Notes under the pieces: generated by a model
What the model saw: the letters and a program-made list of their open reading frames with translations, nothing else
The model's database searches: none
What the model was told of the DNA's origin: nothing
Shown: piece after piece, positions 33,646 through 42,268 of the stretch
Layout of the letters: every line of letters begins with the position of its first letter
Position numbering within the stretch: position 1 is the first letter of the stretch
Made by a program: the position numbers and the translations under genes
Source of the DNA: VXNE01 sp963668365
GTDB lineage: Bacteria; Pseudomonadota; Gammaproteobacteria; Pseudomonadales; Azotimanducaceae
Assembly: GCA_963668365.1 (NCBI GenBank)
Contig: OY764266.1
Location: 1,488,001 to 1,552,000 of the forward strand
Direction of reading: 5' to 3'
DNA length: 64,000 nt

Positions 33646-34893
33646 GTGTCGTCGAGCCTTTTTCGGGAAGAGGCCTTTTCTCGATTCCAAGCGTCCCTCT
33701 GGCAGCCACCGCTGCTGTCCAAACCAGTTTCCGGCCTTTTGCTGTCCGCCGTCGCAGCCCTGACGGCGGGTGGGCTTATAGCGTTCGCGGTTTCGTTCAG
33801 CTTTGCACGCAAGGAGCAGGCGACTGGGCATTTGGCGCCAGTGGCGGGGTGGTCCCGAGTCAGTGCCCGGTCCTTCGCAGTAGTGCGCCGCCGTCATGTT
33901 GAAGCGGGCGATCCAGTGGAGACAGGCGATGTGCTCTATGAACTCGCTTCCAGCGATGGCCTGCGCCAGGGGATGTCGGTGGAGCGCAAACTCTTGCAAG
34001 ACATTCAAGGGCGACGTAAGGCGCTTAACGCCCGCCTGAAGGCAATCGACGCACAGTTGGAGAATGATCGCGAGCTCGAAGACAAGGAGGGCGCTTCGGA
34101 TGTGCAGCAGGCCCTGTATCTGGAAGCGCAGATCGCATCTCTTGAAGCGCGCGTAGGGATCTCGCAGCGCCAACACCGCGATGGCCTTCGGCTGAAAGCG
34201 TCGGGGGCAGTGGCCCACGCGACGCTTCTAGAGTTAGCGGACCGCGTGGAGTCGCGTTCGGCGCTCTTGGCTGCGACCCGGCGTGAACTGGCCCGAGTTC
34301 GATCCGCTCAGGACATGCGGCGGCAGCAATACGCGCGTCTGGCGCTTGACCGCGAGGAGGCCCGTGCCACCGTGGTCGAACAATTGCACGGTGTGGCAAT
34401 GGAAGAAGCACGTATTCGCGTCCGCGATTCAACGCACGTCTTGGCACCACGAAGCGGGCGCGTCGCGTCGATTCGCGCTGGTGCAGGTGACTGGGTCCGG
34501 CCTGGAGATGAGCTGCTCGATATCCTGCCGAACGACATGGGCCTCAAGGCGCGGTTATTTGTGAGCTCTGCCGCGATGGGCTCTATGGAAGTGGGCCAGG
34601 AGGTGCGTGTTTACCTGGACGCGTTTCCGTACGAGCGCCACGGCGCCCACTCGGGACGTGTGTCATCTATCTCCGAGACGACACTCGGGCATGGGGCGCA
34701 TGGTGATGCTGAGAGGGCGGGGCGGGAATTCTTCCGAATCGACGTGGAGTTCCCGGATGGCTTCAACCTTTCCCCCTCACAGCGGCAATCATTGCGTCCC
34801 GGAATGGTGGTTAGCGCCGACATCGTCCACGACTACGGCACGGTAGTGGACTGGCTCTTCGAACCCCTCCGCGGCGCCGTAAGCCGCCTGTAG
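33646..34893 (+). CDS. HlyD-family secretion adaptor (membrane fusion protein)
   Basis: A 415-residue protein starting near GTG 33646, 4 bp after the protease stop. A single N-terminal transmembrane segment (GLLLSAVAALTAGGLIAFAV) is followed by a biotinyl-lipoyl half-motif (VEAGDPVETGDVLYEL), a long coiled coil (about 115-275) and the second half-motif HVLAPRSGRVASIRAGAGDWVRPGDELLDIL, then a beta-barrel domain. This is the layout of adaptors such as CvaA that link a C39 ABC exporter to an outer-membrane channel. No TolC-like gene is present in the window, so a chromosomal TolC is presumably used. Confidence 0.88.
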   Translation: MSSSLFREEAFSRFQASLWQPPLLSKPVSGLLLSAVAALTAGGLIAFAVSFSFARKEQATGHLAPVAGWSRVSARSFAVVRRRHVEAGDPVETGDVLYELASSDGLRQGMSVERKLLQDIQGRRKALNARLKAIDAQLENDRELEDKEGASDVQQALYLEAQIASLEARVGISQRQHRDGLRLKASGAVAHATLLELADRVESRSALLAATRRELARVRSAQDMRRQQYARLALDREEARATVVEQLHGVAMEEARIRVRDSTHVLAPRSGRVASIRAGAGDWVRPGDELLDILPNDMGLKARLFVSSAAMGSMEVGQEVRVYLDAFPYERHGAHSGRVSSISETTLGHGAHGDAERAGREFFRIDVEFPDGFNLSPSQRQSLRPGMVVSADIVHDYGTVVDWLFEPLRGAVSRL

Positions 34894-34902
34894 CGGCGTT
34901 TC

Positions 34903-36942
34903 ATGAGGATTCCAGTCATTCTGCAGTCAGACCGCGCCGAGTGCGGACTGGCGTGTCTGGCGATGGTGGCGGCATTTCACGGTCACCGCGAGACGTTGCG
35001 CGAATATCGGTCGAGGTTCCATGTGTCACAACGCGGTGGGACGCTTGCGAACCTGCGCGACTATGCCGAGCAGCTCGGGTTCCAGTGTCGTGCGGTTCGC
35101 GCGGAACTCGACGAACTGCCGCAACTACGGAGACTCGCCATTCTTCATTGGGATCTCAACCACTTCGTCGTATTAAAGGCCACAGGACGCAACAGCGTGC
35201 GAATCGTCGATCCGGCCGTCGGGACACGTCGCTTGAGCATTGTGGAGGCTAGTGAACGATTCACCGGCGTAGCGATGGAATTGATGCCGACGATGGAGTT
35301 GAAGCGAAGAACGGCCACGGAGTCTGTGGGGCTGAAATCGTTTCTGCCCGCCTTTCGCGGACTTGGAGCATCTTTGGGCGCGACATTCGTCATGACGCTG
35401 GCGCTACAGGCGTTCGGGCTGGCGATGCCCCTCCATACGCAGTTCACAGTCGACCAAGGCGTCCGGCAAGGCGACATGGACATCGTTGTCGCACTCGCGG
35501 TCGGGTTTGGTCTGGTCGGACTAGTTTCCGCCACGACCCAATGGCTTCGGACACTACTCGTCCAATATGTCGGAAATACCCTCGCGTTCCGGATGATGAC
35601 AGGTCTCGCGCATCACCTGTTGCGGCTTCCGGACTCGTGGTTCGTTGCCCGCCATCCCGGCGACGTGATCTCGCGGTTCGCATCGACCGCGCCCGTGGGG
35701 GAATTCTTGATGACTGGCGCATTCGCCATTCTCGTGGACTTGGCATGGCCATCGGCGCACTGGCCATACTATTTGCTTACGCTTGGAACCTAGCCTTAAT
35801 CCTGTGCGCGTTCCTGGTTGTGCTTGTCGTGATCCGCTTCGCGACGTTCGGGCATCTGCGCAACCTGACCCACGAGATGATCGCAGCGGAAGCGGACCAA
35901 GACTCCAGCTTTATCGAGAATGTGGAGCGGCACCGCGCGATCAAACTACTAGGAGCGGAGGACTTGCGAGAGGATGCCTGGGGGGAGCGCTATGTCCGAT
36001 CCATCAACGCGGGCGTGCGACTTGTTCGTTTCGGCGCCCACGTCGAATTTGTATCCGCGGCGATCGGTTCGGTTCAGACGGTAGTCATGCTCATGCTTGG
36101 TGCGGGCAACGTGATCGATGGGACGTTCACCTTAGGAATGCTGTTCGCCTTCTCCTCCTACAGCGGCCTGTTCTCCGCGCGCGCATACGCGCTGATCGAA
36201 TCGCTCGTACAGCTTCGTATGTTGCGGCTGCACCGGGAGCGCATTGCAGACCTCGAGATTCCGACGATGAGGCGAGGAAGCCCGCGGGATCTTGGGGGCC
36301 ACATCGAAATTCAATCGCTTTGCTTCGCGTACGGCGACGATGGGCCTAGCGTACTCGAGGACGTGAACCTGACTGTCGCTCCGGGAGAATTCGTGGCCAT
36401 CGAGGGAGAATCGGGTGCTGGGAAATCGACGCTGATCAGGTTGCTGTGCAAGCTGCTGACGCAGAATAGTGGCACGATCCTAATTGACGGAGTCGATACG
36501 CGCAGACTGCCTGGACGTGCGAGACTACCGTCGGCGTTTGGGCGTGGTGATGCAAGACGACGACTTGTTCTCCGGTTCTCTGGTAGAGAACATCGCCGTA
36601 GAACAAGGTGATCCGGATATGGGTCGCGTCGAGGATGCGGCGCGCATGGCGTGCATACATGACGACATTGAGCGGATGCCTATGCAGTACCTGACGTTGG
36701 TCGGTCACATGGGTTCCACGCTTTCCGGCGGCCAGCGCCAGCGCGTGATGATCGCCCGCGCCATCTACCGCCAGCCCGCACTGATTCTCTTGGACGAAGG
36801 CACAGCGCATCTGAATGACGAGATCCAGCAACGCGTGCTCGACAGTCTGAGAGAGACTGGCGCTACTATTGTCGCCGCAACCCATGATGAGCGCGTGTTG
36901 GAGTGCGCAGACCGGCGGATATCGCTAGGCACCCTTCGATGA
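34903..36942 (+). pseudogene. Peptidase-containing (C39) ABC exporter, interrupted by two frameshifts
   Basis: The locus encodes a roughly 680-residue bacteriocin-type exporter in three frame segments. Segment one (34903 to about 35740) has the C39 peptidase with catalytic Cys in AECGLACLAM, His in LNHFVVLKA and Asp in IVDPAVG, then the first membrane helices. Segment two (about 35740 to 36510) continues GMAIGALAILFAYAWNLALI and reaches Walker A GESGAGKST. Segment three has LSGGQRQR and Walker B LILLDEGTAHLN. The two frame changes are opposite in sign and 770 bp apart. All motifs are conserved, so recent inactivation or assembly indels are equally possible. It follows the adaptor by 9 bp. Confidence 0.8.
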
Positions 36943-37214
36943 TCTTTAGTTTCGTCAAGTACAGGGGAAGCGTTGAAGTCGGTTCAGAGGATTGTACGCG
37001 CGGGCAAGCTCTAAGGTACTCGCCGAGTACGGCGGAAGAGCGCTAAGCGCTTGCGTCCGGCTGGCTTGGCGCCTGATCAACACCGAGAGTGAGGCGATCA
37101 TTCTCCGCCGCGTCGTGTTCCAGACCGTCCAAGCGGCTTGCATGCCCTGAGGCAACTGGAGTAGAACGAGGTAAGACCCAGGCAAGGGGAACACGACAAG
37201 GAGGATTAGGAACG

Positions 37215-38171
37215 ATGGATACCAGAGTGTACGCCGGCACCGTCGGCTGGGGCGTCTGGGGCAGCGATGATCTCGGAGAAACCTGGCACCGGGCCTTCCG
37301 CGGCGTCTACGCCGAGTGCCGCATCTGGTCGATGTCAAGCCACCCGGAGGAACCCGATGTCGTGTGGGCAGGCTCCGACCGCGGCGTCCTTCGCCAGGGT
37401 CCGGACGATCACGCCGAAGTGGTGCCGTCCCCCGCGGACGGCATGTGCATCTGGGCGTTCGCCCAGTCTCCGAGGGATCCGAAGGTCCTGGTCATCGGCA
37501 CCCATCCCGGCGCCCTGTTCCGGTCCGACGACGGCGGAGCGAACTGGCGCGAATTGCCCGTTCAATTGGTCGAGGAGTGTCTCATCGGACCCCCGCGCAT
37601 CACGCGCATCAGGTTCGATCCGATCGACGACGACACCATCTGGGCGAGCGCGGAAATCGACGCCGTTCACCGCAGCAGTGACGGCGGAGAAACCTGGGAG
37701 CGTCTCGAAAATGGGTTCGATTTCCCGGACATTCATGACATTGCCATCCTTGACGACAACGGCTCCCGCAGGCTGCTGGCAGCGACGGCTCGCGGCCTCT
37801 ACAAGTCGACCGACGAGGGTGCAAGCTGGCACTTTCAGGCGCTCGACTCGCCGTGGCAGTACACCCGCGGCATGAAGCCCCGCGCCGACCTCGACGGCAC
37901 CCTGTTCCTTTGCAACGGCGACGGACCTCCAGGGTCCCGGGGCACGCTATGGCGAAGCCGGGACTGGGGCGAGACCTGGGAGGACGCGCGCCTGCCGCCG
38001 ACCAACTCTACGCCGTGGATGGTCGCGACGAACGAAGCGGATCCGAACCTGCTGTTCTGCTGCACCAACCTCGGTCAGATGTACCGCAGCGATGACGGCG
38101 GCGAGGCCTGGACGAAGCTGCCCCGGGAGTTCGGCGAAATCCGCACGATGCTCTGGCAACCGGCCGGCTAG
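37215..38171 (+). CDS. BNR/Asp-box repeat beta-propeller protein
   Basis: A 318-residue protein from ATG 37215 behind a GAGG site. Repeated S-x-D-x-G-x-T-W Asp-box motifs define a sialidase/VPS10-like beta-propeller: SDDLGETWHR, SDDGGANWRE, SSDGGETWER, STDEGASWHF, SRDWGETWED and SDDGGEAWTK. There is no signal peptide and no sialidase catalytic Arg triad is evident. Proteins of this kind are common in environmental genomes and their function is unknown. It is convergent with the large membrane protein gene (4 bp apart) and unrelated to the export locus except by position. Confidence 0.82.
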   Translation: MDTRVYAGTVGWGVWGSDDLGETWHRAFRGVYAECRIWSMSSHPEEPDVVWAGSDRGVLRQGPDDHAEVVPSPADGMCIWAFAQSPRDPKVLVIGTHPGALFRSDDGGANWRELPVQLVEECLIGPPRITRIRFDPIDDDTIWASAEIDAVHRSSDGGETWERLENGFDFPDIHDIAILDDNGSRRLLAATARGLYKSTDEGASWHFQALDSPWQYTRGMKPRADLDGTLFLCNGDGPPGSRGTLWRSRDWGETWEDARLPPTNSTPWMVATNEADPNLLFCCTNLGQMYRSDDGGEAWTKLPREFGEIRTMLWQPAG

Positions 38172-38175
38172 GAGA

Positions 38176-41100
38176 TCATCCGCTCTCCGCCGGCTGCGCT
38201 TCGGGACGGGTCAGGTAGCCCGGCCCCACCAGCGTCTGCCACGCCACGCGTACCCAACGGACCAGCGCGAACGCAAGCCACAGGGACCAGGCCCACATGG
38301 CCACGCGGTAGACCCAGGTCGGCAGCGAGACCACCCAGGACGTGGGTAGAGTTTCGCCGCTGTGGTCCGCATACCACCGATAGGTCGACTCGTTAGACCC
38401 ATAGCCCGTGACCTGCATTTCCGGCTGGCCCAGCAGGGCGGCCGGTATCGACCAGACGAGGGCGCCGAGCGCCACGAGGCCGGCGAGAGTGAGTACGACC
38501 TGGACAAGTCCGTATGTCGTGTCATTCAGCGACTCTAGCGTCTGCCGGGACCGCCACCAGATCACGATGAACCAGGCCGCGAGCAGCAACACGCCGGACA
38601 GGTTGCACAGCGATAGTCCCACCGACAACAGCAGCGCATCCGTTGTCGTCAGCGGAAAGTTCGGCAGCCTGGAGAGAGCGAGCGCCAGGGCCGCAACCAC
38701 CGCGACCACGCCCCAGAACAGCAATGCGGCGCCGAGCGTCGGCCCACCCAGCAGGATGGTCCAGCGGTCGCGCGGAAACTCGACGCGCATGTCGATGTTG
38801 TTTGCCGGGCGCGCCAGCGTGATCTCCGGCGTCTGGAAATGGACGCCCAAATCCTCTCCTGCTCGCCAGCCGACCTGGTAACGCACCACGCCCGGAACGA
38901 TGGGCAACGAGATTTCGCCGGCTTCGGGAAGCGGCTGGCTCTCGCCCTCGATCGCTATGCTCTGAACCTGCGCGCCAGGGGGAAGCCGAACAGGAAACTC
39001 TCCCCCCTGCGTTGCGCGCAACGTCAAGACCACGTCGGCGGCGTAGGCGCGGCTACCGGGGCGCACCGTTGTCTGGACCGATTCCACCGTCACGGTATCG
39101 CCGGCGACAGCCAGCGGCTTCTCGATGTGAAGCCGCACCGACTCGCCCGATCTGGGTTGAAAGGTGATCCCCTGGTGACCGCTGTTGACCGGGGTCAGCC
39201 CCTCGTGCCTGAGGTGCCAGAAATCCGATCCATGCGCGTTCCACACTTCCCGCCAGCGGTCCACGGACGGCGCCGCGAGTTCGACCGTGTCGGCCACTTC
39301 GAAGCGGCTAAGCCATGCGACGGCTGAAGTGCCCGGGCCGAACGGCGCTGTCACGACGCCGTCAGCGACGCGGAAATCGTCCGACAGCAGGGTTTCGCCC
39401 GCAAGCAGCGGCACTTCGACTTCAAACCCGCCCTCAGCCGGCGCCAGGCGTTTCACGACGGTGCGAACAGTCGGTTCGAACTGGAAGCGAAGATTCCGTC
39501 GCACCTCCACATACGGCTGGACCGACGCGGCCACCAGCGCGGCGGACTCGAAGGATGAGGATGGGCCGGAGTCAGACTCCAGCCGCTCGAGCTGAATGTT
39601 GTCGCCCGCAAGGGTGCCGTCGGCGATACCGTAGACGCGCCAGCCGCGCGCGTCAGCCGTGATGGAACCGGGACGGATGGGAAAGTGGATGTCCAGGCGG
39701 CGCAGGTCCGCCACGGCAACCTCCATCCGCACGGAGTGCACGCCGGGACCGAGCAGCGCGGCCAAACGCCCCTGGGCGTCGCGCGACAGCGGCATACGGG
39801 TCGTCCCGACTGCCACCGAGGAGGGTTGCGCAACACGGTCGCTGAGCGGCAGCGGCACCGCGAAGGTGCCTCCGACATGCATGTCCAGCGCAAGTCGAAG
39901 CGAATCGCCGTCGACCTCTACCGCCACGCTGCTCACGCTCGCGCAGTCCGGCAGGCATTCGGGTTTCTCCAGCAGGCGTTCTTCCAGCGTCTCCAACAGC
40001 TCCGCGTCGGGAAGTTGCGCGGCCGCGTCCGGCGCCAGCATGAAGAGTCCGAGCGCTGGCGCCAGGCGCGCGAGCCAGGGCGGGGATCTCGGCAGGCTCG
40101 GCCGCGACAACAGGATGAAGAAGCCGAGAACGAGCAGCGACAGCAGCGCCCCTGTCGCGCTCAGGAAGCGCGTTGCGGGAGGCGGCAACAACGCCAGGTC
40201 AAGGGGCTCGTCCGCTTCAACCGGGCCGTCCCAGACCAGGCGCGCCACGTTCCACGACCACTGCGGCGAGCCCGGTCCCGTCTGAATGCGAATGTTCTCC
40301 GACTCCTGACCCAATCCCGGCGCGGTGACGACAATCTCCTCGACCGGCACTTCCTGGACCTCGGTACGGTGCTCCCGGGATAACGAATCCACATCCACGG
40401 CACGCGGAGCTTCGAATGCAGCCTCCCTGTCCCGCCCTTTCGCCAACCCCGCGAACCGGACCGCGTCCGGCACGGCTTCAAGTTGCGGGTATATCGCCTG
40501 GCGGGCGTGGCCGACCGCGAAGTAGATGCAGACCACCGCGACCGGCACGAACGCGATCCAGTACGTCGCCCGGAAGACTTTCAGGGCCGGCTCGTGACGC
40601 ACTGCGCCAAGCAGGGCGGCGACTCCCGCGAGCACGAGCCATCCCCAGGTCGGCGCGGGATTGTCCTGGTACGACAGCAGCACGGCCAGAGCGACCACCG
40701 TCGCCCATGCGGGATTGGCCGCGCGCCAGACGAGAATGAGGAGCAGGACCACGATGAATGCGTCCCACAGGCGCCACTTGTCCAGCCACGCCTCGGGCAC
40801 TCTGTCGGGGCCGCCGGCCCAGAGCAGGCGCCATCCCGGGGGCAGGTGAAGCAGCGCGTCAAGCGACGCGGCATCGACTCGCCAGCCGCTGGCCGACAAG
40901 CGGTCCCCCGCCGCACTGACAGCCTTGATGTCCGCGGGTCCCGCAGTCAACTCGACGCCCGGCTCGCCGTCTCCCAGCCGAGTCACGAGACGGGGCCGTC
41001 CGTTGATGTCGATCCTTCCCGGAACGTAATCCGCCGCGATCCGCGTGTCGCGAGCCACCCTCGCCGCGATGTTGTCCTCGACGACGAATCCGCTGCCGTC

Positions 41101-42171
41101 GAAGTCGAGCCAGAGCTTGCGCGATATGTCGAACCGTCCCGGACTCGGATTGACATCGCCGCGTTGCTGTTCGACCAGGCGCAGCGTTTCTCCCGCGGCC
41201 AGCGAATAGCCCGGCACATCGGTCCATGGCGCGTCGACCTGCGCGAGATCCACCCCCGCGACGCCCTCGACGCGAACGATTCGCAGGTGGCGCTTGGCTT
41301 CGAATCCCCAGGTTTCGGTCGACGGCCAGCGTCCCGACGGCTCCGGCATGGAGAAGGCATCGAGATGCCGCACCGCCCGCGCGTCCAGGGCGATAGTCCA
41401 CTCCCCACGCTGCACCTGCACGCTCAGGCGACCGTCTTCCTCGATGCGGGCGGGCAGTTGCGGCTGCAATGCCGTGACGACGAAGTCCGGCGGCAGGGCC
41501 ACGCCCAGGTCGACGATCCGGCCGTCTCCCCCGACGGAGAGCGAAATCACGGTGGTCAGCTTCTGGGGCACGTCGTCGACCAGACGCCTGTAGACGCGGA
41601 CTTCCAGCGTCTCGCGGCTCTCGTCCTCTTCGACTCTCTCTCCAAGCCACAGCCGATCCCCGTCCAGATTTGTCCGGACCGGCTCGCCGTTGCGCGAAAC
41701 GGTGACCAGGCCGATACCCGGCGGAATGTCGACAAACTCCGGTTCGCCGCTCCACGCAAGAGCCCCCGTCACGTAATGACGACCGACGGGCAGACGCAAT
41801 CGCGGCAAGGGGCCGCCGAGCACCACCGCGGGACGGCCGTCGACGCGGATGTCACTCGGCCGATGCTTCCCCGCCGCCGGCAACGGCACGTCGGACTCGG
41901 CGAACAACTGCGCCTCCAACCGGAACGTCGCGCCTTCTTCGCCGATATCGAACCCGAGTTCGCGAATCCAGGCGCACCCCGTACGTTCTCCGTCGGTCGC
42001 CGTCATCGGACAGGCCACCTCGGGATGCTCGTGCAGCACCCACTCCCGCCATTCGCGGAGCTCATCGGGGACATACAGATCGGTCGCAGGCTGGCCGAGG
42101 GCGCTGGAAGCCAGCGCAAGCGCCTGGACGAAACAGCAGATGGGCGTGCGCCCCCCGCCGAATACTCTCAT
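38176..42171 (-). CDS. Giant membrane-anchored protein of unknown function
   Basis: A 1331-residue protein from ATG 42171 (MRVFGGGRTPICC; an in-frame start at 42204 is less likely) with a signal-like N-terminus. Long beta-rich periplasmic-looking domains alternate with helical membrane clusters: about residues 480-570 (AFIVVLLLILVWRAA, WIAFVPVAVVCIYFAVG), 675-695 (LLSLLVLGFFILLS), and a C-terminal group of four or more helices (1110-1310). A segment VPVEEIVVTAPG near 635 looks like the TonB box of outer-membrane receptors but sits internally. I do not recognise the family. It lies downstream of lon on the same strand with a 97-bp gap containing a hairpin. Confidence 0.65.
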   Translation of the reverse strand: MRVFGGGRTPICCFVQALALASSALGQPATDLYVPDELREWREWVLHEHPEVACPMTATDGERTGCAWIRELGFDIGEEGATFRLEAQLFAESDVPLPAAGKHRPSDIRVDGRPAVVLGGPLPRLRLPVGRHYVTGALAWSGEPEFVDIPPGIGLVTVSRNGEPVRTNLDGDRLWLGERVEEDESRETLEVRVYRRLVDDVPQKLTTVISLSVGGDGRIVDLGVALPPDFVVTALQPQLPARIEEDGRLSVQVQRGEWTIALDARAVRHLDAFSMPEPSGRWPSTETWGFEAKRHLRIVRVEGVAGVDLAQVDAPWTDVPGYSLAAGETLRLVEQQRGDVNPSPGRFDISRKLWLDFDGSGFVVEDNIAARVARDTRIAADYVPGRIDINGRPRLVTRLGDGEPGVELTAGPADIKAVSAAGDRLSASGWRVDAASLDALLHLPPGWRLLWAGGPDRVPEAWLDKWRLWDAFIVVLLLILVWRAANPAWATVVALAVLLSYQDNPAPTWGWLVLAGVAALLGAVRHEPALKVFRATYWIAFVPVAVVCIYFAVGHARQAIYPQLEAVPDAVRFAGLAKGRDREAAFEAPRAVDVDSLSREHRTEVQEVPVEEIVVTAPGLGQESENIRIQTGPGSPQWSWNVARLVWDGPVEADEPLDLALLPPPATRFLSATGALLSLLVLGFFILLSRPSLPRSPPWLARLAPALGLFMLAPDAAAQLPDAELLETLEERLLEKPECLPDCASVSSVAVEVDGDSLRLALDMHVGGTFAVPLPLSDRVAQPSSVAVGTTRMPLSRDAQGRLAALLGPGVHSVRMEVAVADLRRLDIHFPIRPGSITADARGWRVYGIADGTLAGDNIQLERLESDSGPSSSFESAALVAASVQPYVEVRRNLRFQFEPTVRTVVKRLAPAEGGFEVEVPLLAGETLLSDDFRVADGVVTAPFGPGTSAVAWLSRFEVADTVELAAPSVDRWREVWNAHGSDFWHLRHEGLTPVNSGHQGITFQPRSGESVRLHIEKPLAVAGDTVTVESVQTTVRPGSRAYAADVVLTLRATQGGEFPVRLPPGAQVQSIAIEGESQPLPEAGEISLPIVPGVVRYQVGWRAGEDLGVHFQTPEITLARPANNIDMRVEFPRDRWTILLGGPTLGAALLFWGVVAVVAALALALSRLPNFPLTTTDALLLSVGLSLCNLSGVLLLAAWFIVIWWRSRQTLESLNDTTYGLVQVVLTLAGLVALGALVWSIPAALLGQPEMQVTGYGSNESTYRWYADHSGETLPTSWVVSLPTWVYRVAMWAWSLWLAFALVRWVRVAWQTLVGPGYLTRPEAQPAESG

Positions 42172-42231
42172 CTCAACGCCTCGCCAACGTCTTCTTGCGG
42201 GCAAGCGTACTTCACTCCCGACGCAAGCGCT

Positions 42232-42246
42232 TCACCCGACGGGTGA
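42232..42246. other. Perfect short hairpin between lon and the giant membrane protein gene
   Basis: TCACCC-GAC-GGGTGA forms a 6-bp stem with a 3-nt loop directly downstream of lon. No T-run follows on the transcribed strand, so it is not a standard intrinsic terminator. It could attenuate read-through or stabilise the lon transcript end. Confidence 0.3.
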
Positions 42247-42268
42247 GTTCGGCAGCCATGCCAGGCGA

